Assembly: GCA_035342095.1 (NCBI GenBank) | Contig: DAOQWL010000016.1 | Span: forward strand, 1 to 64,000 | Source: PLanc-01 sp035342095 | Lineage (GTDB): Bacteria; Planctomycetota; Phycisphaerae; Sedimentisphaerales; Anaerobacaceae | Reading direction: 5' to 3' | Length of the DNA stretch: 64,000 nt | Shown: positions 27,202-34,642 of the stretch, one piece after another | Layout of the letters: each line of letters begins with the position of its first letter | Position numbering within the stretch: the first letter of the stretch is position 1 | The notes under the pieces: model-generated | The model's database searches: none | Seen by the model: only the letters and a program-made list of their open reading frames with translations | Told to the model about the DNA's origin: nothing | Position numbers and translations under genes: made by a program

Positions 27202-27654
27202 ATGATGCGATTCGTGTGGCGTCTCCAGCGGGTGCTGGACGTCAAGACAAAGGAAGAACAGATCAAGCAGACCGAGCTGTTCCGGCTCACCGAGCAGATC
27301 GCCGCCAAACGGGGCGAGCTGCTCATGCGTCAGCAGGTCCTTCAAGACCTGCTGGCGGAGATCGGGAAGGACCCGTCCACGGAGCGGCTGAACACACAGG
27401 AATTCCTGCTTCGCAGCGCCGCCGTGGATGACGAGCAGATCCGCACTCTCCGGACACAGATCGCGGATCTGGAAACGCGGCACCAGGAGAAGACCGCCGA
27501 ACTGCTGGCTGTCAGACGATTCAAGGAGGGTCTGGAGAAGCTCCGGGACCAGGCCAAAGAGGAGTATATTCAAGAACAGGAACGTCTGGAGCAGCGGGAA
27601 TTGGACGAGAACACGACGATGGCGTTCGCCCGAAATGAGGAGTCCAACAGGTGA
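27202..27654 (+). CDS. fliJ: Flagellar export protein FliJ
   Basis: A 150-residue coiled-coil protein (almost all helix, heptad pattern from residue 10 to 140) that acts as the central stalk of the FliI ATPase. The N-terminus MMRFVWRLQRVLDVKTKEEQ is typical of the family; length and position after fliI agree. Its TGA stop overlaps the GTG start of the next gene. Confidence 0.85.
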   Translation: MMRFVWRLQRVLDVKTKEEQIKQTELFRLTEQIAAKRGELLMRQQVLQDLLAEIGKDPSTERLNTQEFLLRSAAVDDEQIRTLRTQIADLETRHQEKTAELLAVRRFKEGLEKLRDQAKEEYIQEQERLEQRELDENTTMAFARNEESNR

Positions 27655-28370
27655 GTAAGAAGGTCATCATCCTCGCGGTGGGGTTGGGACTGACCAGCTT
27701 CGTCGGCGCGTTCGCCACCGGCTGGTTCACCCGGCCGCCGGCCGCAGCCGCCGCAGCCGAACCGAATCGGCCCAGCGCCGCCAGTCCGACCAACGCGTCA
27801 CGTCAGACCGCGCCGCCGACCCTCTCGCCGACGCTGGCCCTGGCGACCGATCAGGCCCCGGCCGCCCGCTCGATGAGCGAAGAGCAGCTCAAGGAGCTGA
27901 TCCTCCAGGTCCGCGACAGAATTCAGGAATACGACCGCAAGCTGGCGGAGCTGGAGAAGGAGAAGGAGCGGCTCCAGATCGCTCAGCAAACCCTCAAGAA
28001 GGACATTGAGACCCTGAACAACCTGCGCGTGGACTTGGCCGCCAGCGTAGCCGACGTGAAGAACGAGCGAGACCAGCTTCTCAAGGCAAGGGTCGCAGTG
28101 GCGGCCGCGGAGAAGGCCAATCTCGTCGCGATCGCAGCGGCCTACGACAAGATGGACCCGGTCGGCGCCGGCCAGATCCTGACCAACATGGCCACAGGCA
28201 CCGCGCGGAACAACAGCAGCGCCGTCGCCAACCTGGACGACGCGGTCAAGATCCTGTTCTTCATGCAGGATCGAACGAAGGCCAAGGTGTTGGCCGAGAT
28301 CGCCAATCAGGAGCCGGCGCTGGCGGCTCTGCTGTCCCAGAAGCTCAAGCAGGTCCAGGAAGGAAAGTGA
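27651..28370 (+). CDS. MotE-like membrane-anchored coiled-coil protein (MgtE_N-type C-domain)
   Basis: A 239-residue protein: N-terminal signal anchor (KKVIILAVGLGLTSFVGAFA), an Ala/Pro-rich linker to about 75, a coiled coil (about 75-150, LILQVRDRIQEYDRKLAELE), and a C-terminal helical domain with DPVGAGQILTNMAT and VKILFFMQDRTKAKVLAEIA, the pattern of MgtE N-domains found in MotE chaperones. MotE helps MotC/stator folding in alpha-proteobacteria. Position between fliJ and motA supports a stator-related role. GTG start, overlapping fliJ by four bases. Confidence 0.72.
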   Translation: MSKKVIILAVGLGLTSFVGAFATGWFTRPPAAAAAAEPNRPSAASPTNASRQTAPPTLSPTLALATDQAPAARSMSEEQLKELILQVRDRIQEYDRKLAELEKEKERLQIAQQTLKKDIETLNNLRVDLAASVADVKNERDQLLKARVAVAAAEKANLVAIAAAYDKMDPVGAGQILTNMATGTARNNSSAVANLDDAVKILFFMQDRTKAKVLAEIANQEPALAALLSQKLKQVQEGK

Positions 28371-28374
28371 TCGT

Positions 28375-29139
28375 ATGGATATCGCAACCATCGTGGGCAT
28401 TGTCTCCGGGTGCGCGGTCATCATCTGGGCCATGGCGCTCGGCGGGAGCCTGGTGATCTTCTGGGATGTGCCCTCCGTCGCCATTACCGTCGGCGGCATG
28501 CTCGCCTCGACGTTCATCCAGTTCTCCCTGCCCCAGTGCCTGAGCATCTTCTCGGTCGTGAAGAAGACGTTTGTCGTGAAGATCCCGACGCCCTCGGAAC
28601 TGATGAAGAGGATGGTGGAGTACGCGACGATCAACCGGCGGGACGGCGCCCTGGCATTGGAACAGGAGATCGGCAAGCTCCATGACGCCTTTTTCGCCAA
28701 GGCCCTGCAGTTGATCGTGGACGGGCAGAATCCGGACGACATCCGCGATTTCCTCTCGATGGAAATCCAATACATGCAGGATCGTCACGCGTCCGGCAAG
28801 AAGATCCTGGAGTACATGGGCGCCGCTGCCCCGGCGTTCGGGATGGTCGGAACCCTGATCGGACTGGTCCAGATGCTCCGGAATCTCTCCTCGCCCGACC
28901 AGATCGGCGCCGGCATGGCGGTGGCCCTGATCACAACGTTGTACGGTGCCCTCCTGGCGAACCTGATCTTCCTGCCGCTGGCGGGCAAGCTCGGACTCTA
29001 TTCCAAGGCGGAAACGACGGCCAAGGAGATGATCGTCGAGGGAGTGTGCGCCATTTCCAGGGGCGACAACCCGACGATCGTCCGAGAGAAGCTCCAGGTG
29101 TTCGTCTCCCAGCACAAGCGGTCGGATAAGAAGGCGTAG
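28375..29139 (+). CDS. motA: Flagellar motor stator protein MotA
   Basis: A 254-residue inner-membrane protein with four helices (about 5-28, 33-52, 145-170 and 180-200). The start of helix 3 is GAAAPAFGMVGTLIGLVQML, with the conserved Pro and Gly of the ion channel, and helix 4 is ALITTLYGALLANLIFLPLA. The cytoplasmic loop (about 60-145) carries the charged patch for FliG. It couples ion flow to rotor torque with the B subunits encoded next. Confidence 0.94.
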   Translation: MDIATIVGIVSGCAVIIWAMALGGSLVIFWDVPSVAITVGGMLASTFIQFSLPQCLSIFSVVKKTFVVKIPTPSELMKRMVEYATINRRDGALALEQEIGKLHDAFFAKALQLIVDGQNPDDIRDFLSMEIQYMQDRHASGKKILEYMGAAAPAFGMVGTLIGLVQMLRNLSSPDQIGAGMAVALITTLYGALLANLIFLPLAGKLGLYSKAETTAKEMIVEGVCAISRGDNPTIVREKLQVFVSQHKRSDKKA

Positions 29140-29146
29140 GCCGACC

Positions 29147-29860
29147 ATGGGCAAAACGAAGAAAGAGTCGCCGCCCGAGGAAGCCTCAGGCGCCCCGCAG
29201 TGGATGATCACGTTCAGCGATTGCATGAATCTGCTGCTGACGTTCTTCGTCCTGCTGGTGACCTTCTCCGCGTTCGGCCCGGAACAACAAGAGCGGATCA
29301 TGAACTTCGGGAACGCCATCCGTACGGTTCTCGGAAGCCCTGTAGATCCCGGACGGGTCAAAGACGAGGGTTCGATGGTCGATACCCGACGAGTGGTGAA
29401 CGTGGAACAGCCGGAACAGGGCAGCGACACGCCAACCCACAGCCAATCTCCGACGCGCAGCGGATCGCTGAATGAAGACCTCCAGGCCGCCGACTACCGG
29501 CATCACAAGGTGTTCTTGATCCCCTCCGCGAAGGTCTTCCTGGCCCGCGGCAGGGCACTGTCCCCCGATGGACGGTACTTCCTGGCCACCATGGCGGCCT
29601 TCCTCCGGGAAGTGCCGGGCAGCGTGGTCATCAGCGAGAACGGCCCGGACGATCGGGCCGGCGCCGCGGATCTCGGCTTGTCGCGGGCCTTGACCGTGCT
29701 CGAACACCTCGTCTCCCTGGAGAACCTGGGGCGCGAGAGGCTCAGCATCGCGTCGGAGAGCATCGCCCCTCCCGAGGGGACCGGCGGCTCCGTAACCGCC
29801 TATCACCGACAGGAGCGGATGCTCGAGATCGTCCTGTTGGAAGGGGGTGTGCAACAGTGA
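29147..29860 (+). CDS. motB: MotB-like stator protein, first of two
   Basis: A 237-residue protein. The single helix has the ion-carrying aspartate in context: PQWMITFSDCMNLLLTFFVL. A linker is followed by an OmpA-like peptidoglycan-binding domain (about 125-235) with VFLARGRALSPDGRYFLATM and the DDRAGAADLGLSRALTVLEH motif, where Asp and Arg of the peptidoglycan site are kept. It lies eight bases after motA and overlaps the next motB-like gene by four bases. Which B subunit works with MotA cannot be told. Confidence 0.85.
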   Translation: MGKTKKESPPEEASGAPQWMITFSDCMNLLLTFFVLLVTFSAFGPEQQERIMNFGNAIRTVLGSPVDPGRVKDEGSMVDTRRVVNVEQPEQGSDTPTHSQSPTRSGSLNEDLQAADYRHHKVFLIPSAKVFLARGRALSPDGRYFLATMAAFLREVPGSVVISENGPDDRAGAADLGLSRALTVLEHLVSLENLGRERLSIASESIAPPEGTGGSVTAYHRQERMLEIVLLEGGVQQ

Positions 29861-30609
29861 GCAAACGACGGGAGGAATCAGCTCCGGGGGTGCCCCTCTG
29901 GATCATCACGTTTTCCGACATGACCACGAATCTGCTGACGTTCTTCGTGCTCCTGTTGAGCATGGGACACATCCGCGACGACACCCTCTTCGACGACGGA
30001 CAACGGATGTCCATGCTCTTTCTGGAGTCCGTCAAGGCGGGGTTCGGCTTCCGCCAGAGCACGGACTTCGACTACGCCAAGGTCAAATACTCGATAGACC
30101 AACCCGACCGGGCGGAGGGAATCACGAAAGACGCCCGCGAGGAACAGACGCGAAGGCTCTTCGAGAACCTGCGCCGGTCCGTGCAGACGATGCCTTCCCA
30201 ACTGAAGGGCGACCGGGTCGAGTTCTCGGTGGCCAATATCAAGTTCGCGCCGGACCAGGCCGTGCTCGACGAAGCCGCTCAACAATGGCTGTCCCGGTAC
30301 TGCCTGAATGTTCGACAGAACCTCGACCCGGCCTCCACCATGCTGTATGTCGTCGGAGTGCCCGACCGGGGAGCCTCCGAGACTCAATCCCGCCTGCTCG
30401 CGGCCCGGCGATCCCGTGCCGTCGCGGCCTTCGTCCGCCAGGCGATGTCTGCACCAACGGCCGGGCGGGGCACCGAGACCCAAGGCAGCGGATCGCCCTG
30501 GCGGATCTTCTGGTGGGGCGCCGGTCCCGGCGCCACCTGGGGCGGACAGGACGCCCCCGCCCCCGGGCAATCCCAGATCCTCATCGCCGCGATGAAGACC
30601 AGCCGCTGA
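29857..30609 (+). CDS. MotB-like stator protein, second of two
   Basis: A 250-residue paralogue of the preceding protein. The helix PLWIITFSDMTTNLLTFFVL keeps the FSD aspartate; the periplasmic domain has IKFAPDQAVLDEAAQQWLSR and RLLAARRSRAVAAFVRQAM in the OmpA pattern, but a Gly/Trp/Pro-rich insertion near the end (PWRIFWWGAGPGATWGGQD) is unusual. A GTG start overlaps the previous stop (ATGA-type coupling). It may form a heteromeric B pair with its neighbour or be an alternative stator; both are inference. Confidence 0.82.
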   Translation: MSKRREESAPGVPLWIITFSDMTTNLLTFFVLLLSMGHIRDDTLFDDGQRMSMLFLESVKAGFGFRQSTDFDYAKVKYSIDQPDRAEGITKDAREEQTRRLFENLRRSVQTMPSQLKGDRVEFSVANIKFAPDQAVLDEAAQQWLSRYCLNVRQNLDPASTMLYVVGVPDRGASETQSRLLAARRSRAVAAFVRQAMSAPTAGRGTETQGSGSPWRIFWWGAGPGATWGGQDAPAPGQSQILIAAMKTSR

Positions 30610-30781
30610 ACGCAGCGCGAAGCGGACTTCGTCGAGAACTTGTAGCAAAGACATGCGCCTGAGTGTATAGATCCTCGACACCCCCGGGGGTCTGCCCTCG
30701 GCGGAGGGATTTGCGCGCCCCGGCACCCCTCTTGAGCCCACTCAGCCGGCGACGGCACGCCATTTGCTGCATCCCCTGCTC
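30610..30781. other. Intergenic spacer motB2-fliO
   Basis: About 170 bases with no gene. It contains the 12-bp palindrome ACCCCCGGGGGT near 30680 and a C-rich/G-rich stretch. No clear promoter or T tract; processing or pausing is possible. Confidence 0.35.
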
Positions 30782-31258
30782 ATGAACGCCAATCGAAAGA
30801 GAATCGCGGCCCTGTGCCTGCTGCTGGTTGTGGGAGGCGGTTGGGCTGGCTTGGCTTCGCGGTATACCGGCTCGGCCGTGAGAGCCCAGAGCGCCCCCGG
30901 CGCCGGCTCTCTCGCGGGCGATCCCAACATCCCGACTGTAGCCGGCATGGACCTGGACAGCGACGGGGTAATCGGGCGGATGATACTCGCGGTGTGCATC
31001 GTGCTCGGGCTCGGCTCCGCAGCGGTGTACCTGTCCAAGCGGGTCCTGCCGCGGATCGCCCATCCCGCCGGACGGGAGATCCGAGTCGTCGAAACCGCAT
31101 GCTTGGGACCGCGCAAAGCGCTGCACCTCATCGAGGTCGGCGGGCAGCGTCTGCTCATCGGCAGCAGCAGCGACCGAATCACCATGTTGACCCCGGTGGG
31201 GGATGCCTGGCTGGATGTGCCTGCCAGAGAGCCGTTGGATAGTGCGGTGGAGTCATAG
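30782..31258 (+). CDS. fliO: Flagellar export protein FliO-like
   Basis: A 158-residue protein starting at MNANRKRIAALCLLLVVGGG (signal or first helix); a TTG six codons earlier is in frame. A second helix, GRMILAVCIVLGLGSAAVYL (about 68-88), is followed by the FliO domain: REIRVVETACLGPRKALHLI then EVGGQRLLIGSSSDRITMLT. FliO helps assemble the FliPQR gate. Its position immediately before fliP supports the call; sequence is weakly conserved, as always for FliO. The TAG stop precedes fliP directly. Confidence 0.78.
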   Translation: MNANRKRIAALCLLLVVGGGWAGLASRYTGSAVRAQSAPGAGSLAGDPNIPTVAGMDLDSDGVIGRMILAVCIVLGLGSAAVYLSKRVLPRIAHPAGREIRVVETACLGPRKALHLIEVGGQRLLIGSSSDRITMLTPVGDAWLDVPAREPLDSAVES

Positions 31259-32125
31259 ATGGCACGGATACGAGGAACCATTGGCGTCCTGTTGGTCATC
31301 GTCGCATCGGCGGCGGCGCCGGTCGGAGGGCAGACCGGGCTGGACATCACCTCCCCGGTGGCGCCTGCGACGGGGGTCCAGACCCCGTCCGCGTCGGCCG
31401 GCGGCAGTATGCCCAGCGTCGGGGAGCTCGTGACCGTGTTCGAGAAGGCGACAGCCCCCTCGCCAAACGGGTCGGAGGCATCCGAGCCGGCGGCCGGCGA
31501 TTGGGCGACCCCGGTCAAGCTCGTGGTGATCTTCGCCGGCCTGGCGATTCTGCCCAGCCTGCTCGTAATGATGACGTCCTTCACGCGGATCGTCATCGTC
31601 CTGTCGTTTGTGCGTCGCGCCTTGTCGACGCAGAGCATCCCGCCAACCGTGGCGGTGATCGGGCTGGCCCTGTTCCTGACGATGTACACGATGGCGCCGA
31701 CGTACGCCCGCATGAACGCGGAGGCCATCCAGCCGTACCTGACGGACAAGGCCTCCTTGGGCGTTGCAGCAACCAAGGCGGGCGAGTGTATGAAGGACTT
31801 CATGCTCCGCCAGAGCCGCAAGGGCGACGTGGCCCTGTTCGTCGAGATGGCCAAGGCTCCCATGCCGACCGTCCCGACGGATATCCCGCTGCACATCGTC
31901 GTGCCGGCCTTCATCATCAGCGAATTCCGCACGGCCTTCGAGATCGGGTGCCTGTTGTTCATCCCGTTTCTGCTGATCGACATGGTGATCGCCAGCGTGC
32001 TGCTCAGCGCCGGGATGATGATGCTGCCCCCCGTCATGATCTCGCTGCCCTTCAAGCTGATCCTGTTCATCCTCGTCGACGGGTGGGGATTGCTGGCCAA
32101 GAGCCTGAGTCTGGGGTTCCGCTGA
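31259..32125 (+). CDS. fliP: Flagellar export gate protein FliP
   Basis: A 288-residue integral membrane protein. Signal peptide (LLVIVASAAAPVGG), then four helices with the family signatures LPSLLVMMTSFTRIVIVLSF, PTVAVIGLALFLTMYTMAPT, PAFIISEFRTAFEIGCLLFI and GMMMLPPVMISLPFKLILFI. It forms the core of the type III export channel with FliQ and FliR. GGAG lies six bases before the ATG. Confidence 0.97.
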   Translation: MARIRGTIGVLLVIVASAAAPVGGQTGLDITSPVAPATGVQTPSASAGGSMPSVGELVTVFEKATAPSPNGSEASEPAAGDWATPVKLVVIFAGLAILPSLLVMMTSFTRIVIVLSFVRRALSTQSIPPTVAVIGLALFLTMYTMAPTYARMNAEAIQPYLTDKASLGVAATKAGECMKDFMLRQSRKGDVALFVEMAKAPMPTVPTDIPLHIVVPAFIISEFRTAFEIGCLLFIPFLLIDMVIASVLLSAGMMMLPPVMISLPFKLILFILVDGWGLLAKSLSLGFR

Positions 32126-32151
32126 GAACGAACAACGGAGAATGAAGACGT

Positions 32152-32427
32152 ATGGACAGCAGCTTCGCCCTGTACATTGGAAGACACACGCTGGAAACCG
32201 CCCTGATCCTGTCGGCGCCCATTCTGCTGACGTGCATGGTCGTCGGCATTGCGGTGACGCTGTTTCAAGCCGTCACGTCGATGCGGGACATGACCCTGAC
32301 GATCATCCCGAAGCTGCTGGCCCTGGGACTCATCACGCTGGTCTTCAGCGGGTGGATGCTCCAGGTGGTCCTGCGCTTCACGGCGGAGATCTTCTCATTG
32401 ATCCAGGGCATCGGAGGTAATGGATGA
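32152..32427 (+). CDS. fliQ: Flagellar export gate protein FliQ
   Basis: A 91-residue two-helix protein: TALILSAPILLTCMVVGIAV then LFQAVTSMRDMTLTIIPKLL and ALGLITLVFSGWMLQVVLRF. Its last three codons and the stop lie inside a 7-bp tandem array that continues into the spacer, so the C-terminus (GGNG) may have been reshaped by the repeat. Confidence 0.96.
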   Translation: MDSSFALYIGRHTLETALILSAPILLTCMVVGIAVTLFQAVTSMRDMTLTIIPKLLALGLITLVFSGWMLQVVLRFTAEIFSLIQGIGGNG

Positions 32428-32499
32428 TGGATTGTGGATTACTGAAAGAAGCGTCCGATGGGCGATGGGATCATCCATCCTCCATCATCCGTCATCCAT
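32420..32499. repeat. Inverted heptamer arrays between fliQ and fliR
   Basis: Left array: three 7-bp units at 32420-32440 (ATGGATG, ATGGATT, GTGGATT). Right array: four units at 32472-32499 in inverted orientation (read on the minus strand ATGGATG, ACGGATG, ATGGAGG, ATGGATG). They are separated by about 31 bases and could fold into an imperfect hairpin in the flagellar mRNA. Heptanucleotide tandem repeats (STRRs) are known from cyanobacteria; their role here is unknown. Confidence 0.75.
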
Positions 32500-32508
32500 G
32501 GTGACGCC

Positions 32509-33252
32509 ATGCCCCCCGCCCTGCTCGGCCTGATCCTGATTCTGACGCGGACATCGAGTTTCATCCTCGTGCTCCCGGTCTTCGGGTGGCAGACGATCCC
32601 GCTGCACATCAAGGTGATTATTGCGACGCTCCTGTCCGTGTTCTTCTGCATCTGCAAGCCGCTGGCTGTCGACCCGACGGCGATCTCCCTGCCGATGGCG
32701 ATGTTCCTGCTGACGGGCGAAGCCATCTACGGCCTGGCCCTCGGACTGATCGTCGCCCTGCTGTTCTCCGTCGTTCGGATGAGCGCCCACGTCGCGGAAC
32801 AACAGATGGGCTTGACCATGTCCGAGATCGTCGATCCGTTCAATGGGGAGGTGACCGGCGAGTTGTCGAACCTGATGGAAATGGTCTTCATCTTGCTGTT
32901 CCTCGGCGTCAACGGTCACCACGTGTTCCTCCAGGTCCTCTCGCGGAGTTACGACGCGTTCCCGCCGGGCACGGCACCGACGCTCGATGTGCTCGTCGCA
33001 GGCGTGGTGGAAACCAGTTCGGCCATGTTCATTGCCAGCCTGCGGCTGGGGGCGCCGCTGCTCGGCGCGTTCCTGGTCCTGATGGTCACCCTGGCGCTGC
33101 TCTCGCGTCTGGTCCCGGAGATGGACATCTTCATGGTCAGCATGCCGGCCCGCGTGGCGCTGGGCCTGTTCCTCGTGGCGATCTTCATGCCGTTCGTGGG
33201 AGAATACGTGACGGAACTGGCCGATTGGATGGGCAAGCTCTTGCCCATTTAG
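32509..33252 (+). CDS. fliR: Flagellar export gate protein FliR
   Basis: A 247-residue, six-helix membrane protein. The start MPPALLGLILILTRTSSFIL at 32509 opens the first helix; the frame is open to 32458, but that part is translated repeat. Later motifs: LLTGEAIYGLALGLIVALLF, QMGLTMSEIVDPFNGEVTGE and LGAPLLGAFLVLMVTLALLS. It completes the FliPQR gate. The stop is one base before another heptamer array. Confidence 0.93.
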   Translation: MPPALLGLILILTRTSSFILVLPVFGWQTIPLHIKVIIATLLSVFFCICKPLAVDPTAISLPMAMFLLTGEAIYGLALGLIVALLFSVVRMSAHVAEQQMGLTMSEIVDPFNGEVTGELSNLMEMVFILLFLGVNGHHVFLQVLSRSYDAFPPGTAPTLDVLVAGVVETSSAMFIASLRLGAPLLGAFLVLMVTLALLSRLVPEMDIFMVSMPARVALGLFLVAIFMPFVGEYVTELADWMGKLLPI

Positions 33253-33253
33253 C

Positions 33254-33341
33254 ATTTGCGATTTGTGATTTGCGATTTCAAGAGGACCGTCTCAGCAACA
33301 TGGCCCGTCCAATCGCAAATAGAAAATTGTAAATAGTAAAT
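33254..33341. repeat. Inverted heptamer arrays between fliR and flhB
   Basis: Left array 33254-33281: ATTTGCG, ATTTGTG, ATTTGCG, ATTTCAA. Right array 33311-33341, read on the minus strand: ATTTACT, ATTTACA, ATTTTCT, ATTTGCG, ATT. Same architecture as the fliQ-fliR spacer (7-bp period, opposite orientations, ~30-bp core) but with an AT-rich unit, in a GC-rich operon. The flhB ribosome site would lie at or just after the right arm. Confidence 0.78.
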
Positions 33342-33347
33342 CTGAAG

Positions 33348-34430
33348 ATGGCCGAGAAACCAGCAGCCGAAAAAACAGAACAACCAACCGCCCGTCGGCT
33401 CAGCAAGGCGCGAGAAGGCGGCCAGATTCCCCAAAGCCAGGAACTGGGCGCCGCCTTCACGCTCTTGGCCCTGCTGGCGGCGCTGGTCACGCTGGGTCCC
33501 GGGCTGTTCCGCTGGTGCAAGATGGAGCTCGAGGAGGGCCTGTCGACGACGAATCCCTCCTCCACATTCTCGGACGCGCAGGCGTTCCTCCATCTCGTCC
33601 ACGACAGCACCATCGACACGCTCGTGGTGTTGATTCCGATTCTCGCCATCCTCTCGGCCGGGGGCGTGATCGCCGGCATCCTCATGGGCGGCGTGACACT
33701 CACGCCCGCCGCAATTCAGTTCCGCTGGGACGTCCTGATTCCCGCCAATGCGCTGGGCAAGCTGGTCAGCAAGCAATCCCTCGTCCACCTGCTGCTCTCC
33801 ATCTTGAAGCTCGTGTTCGTCAGCATGATCGTGTGGGCCTACCTGAAAGACAGCCTGGAGGCCTTTGCGGCCCTGCGATGGGCCTGGTCCACCCAGATCA
33901 TCACGGCAACCGGGGAAATCCTCCTGGGTGTGTTCCTCCGCGTGAGCCTTGCGGTGCTGATCCTCGGATTGGCCGACGCCGTCTATCAGAAGTGGAACTA
34001 CATCCAGGAACTCAAAATGACGCGCGATGAGGTTCGCCAGGAGCGAAAGGACACGGAGGGATCTCCGGAGGTCAAGGCGCGTATCCGTCGCTTGCAGATC
34101 CAGATGTCGATGAGACGGCTTCGCAAGGACGTGCCCAAGGCCAACGTAATTCTCGTGAACCCGACGCACGTGGCGGTGGCGCTGCGCTACGATCCGAAGA
34201 CCATGGAAGCCCCTCTCCTCGTGGCCAAGGGCGCCGACCACATGGCCCAGAGGATCATCGAGATCGGCCGTTCCTACGGGATCCCGATCATCCAGCGGCC
34301 TCCGCTTGCCCGGGCCATCTTCGCGACCGTCAAGCCGGGCCAACCCATCCCCGAGGCCCTCTACATGGCGGTCGCGGAGGTGCTCGCATTGATCTACCGC
34401 CTCCGTCAGAAACGCCGGATGTCGAAGTAG
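33348..34430 (+). CDS. flhB: Flagellar export switch protein FlhB
   Basis: A 360-residue membrane protein with four helices (about 30-50, 85-110, 140-160, 180-210) and a cytoplasmic C-domain that autocleaves at NPTH (VNPTHVAVALRYDP, about residue 267) to switch export from rod/hook to filament substrates. The N-terminus KTEQPTARRLSKAREGGQIP is the family signature. It is the last gene of the operon; flhA and flhF do not follow. Confidence 0.96.
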   Translation: MAEKPAAEKTEQPTARRLSKAREGGQIPQSQELGAAFTLLALLAALVTLGPGLFRWCKMELEEGLSTTNPSSTFSDAQAFLHLVHDSTIDTLVVLIPILAILSAGGVIAGILMGGVTLTPAAIQFRWDVLIPANALGKLVSKQSLVHLLLSILKLVFVSMIVWAYLKDSLEAFAALRWAWSTQIITATGEILLGVFLRVSLAVLILGLADAVYQKWNYIQELKMTRDEVRQERKDTEGSPEVKARIRRLQIQMSMRRLRKDVPKANVILVNPTHVAVALRYDPKTMEAPLLVAKGADHMAQRIIEIGRSYGIPIIQRPPLARAIFATVKPGQPIPEALYMAVAEVLALIYRLRQKRRMSK

Positions 34431-34482
34431 GAATCAGCCCTCTCCGGAATCGCATGGAGCCAGGCAACTCCATCCGATTGCT

Positions 34483-34508
34483 CCCGACCGACTCAACCGC
34501 CGGTCGGG
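34483..34508 (+). terminator. Hairpin after flhB
   Basis: CCCGACCG (34483-34490) pairs perfectly with CGGTCGGG (34501-34508) around a 10-base loop, 52 bases after the flhB stop. No T-run follows, so intrinsic termination is only possible, not demonstrated; the palindromic element immediately downstream could assist. Confidence 0.45.
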
Positions 34509-34520
34509 AACCTCTCCTAA

Positions 34521-34642
34521 GGCAGTGTCCGACAATAAGTGAATGACTCAGCCTGCCTGGCTGTGCTTTCCACCCCGGCAGAAACAGCATGATTCGGCTG
34601 GGACAGAAGCACCAATGCATTCAGTTATTTCCTGACACTGCC
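34521..34642. mobile_element. 122-bp MITE-like element with terminal inverted repeats and TAA duplication
   Basis: The ends are imperfect inverted repeats of about 25 bases: GGCAGTGTCCGACAATAAGT at the left and the complement of ACTTAT-like ... GACACTGCC at the right (about five mismatches). The element is flanked on both sides by TAA (34518-34520 and 34643-34645), a likely 3-bp target duplication. No open frame fits inside. The right end supplies the last base of the fliD stop codon; removing the element and one TAA would restore the same TAG. No full-length IS partner is in the window, so the family is unknown. Confidence 0.65.

Noticed and set aside
25158..27326. A 722-residue minus-strand open frame
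   Set aside because: It is antisense to fliH-fliI-fliJ, which carry unmistakable family motifs.
32420..33341. Heptamer arrays as a CRISPR
   Set aside because: Units are 7 bp, contiguous and without unique spacers, and no cas gene is in the window.
34431..34642. Continuation of the export operon with flhA/flhF after flhB
   Set aside because: The DNA after flhB holds only palindromes and then fliD in the opposite direction; flhA must lie elsewhere if present.
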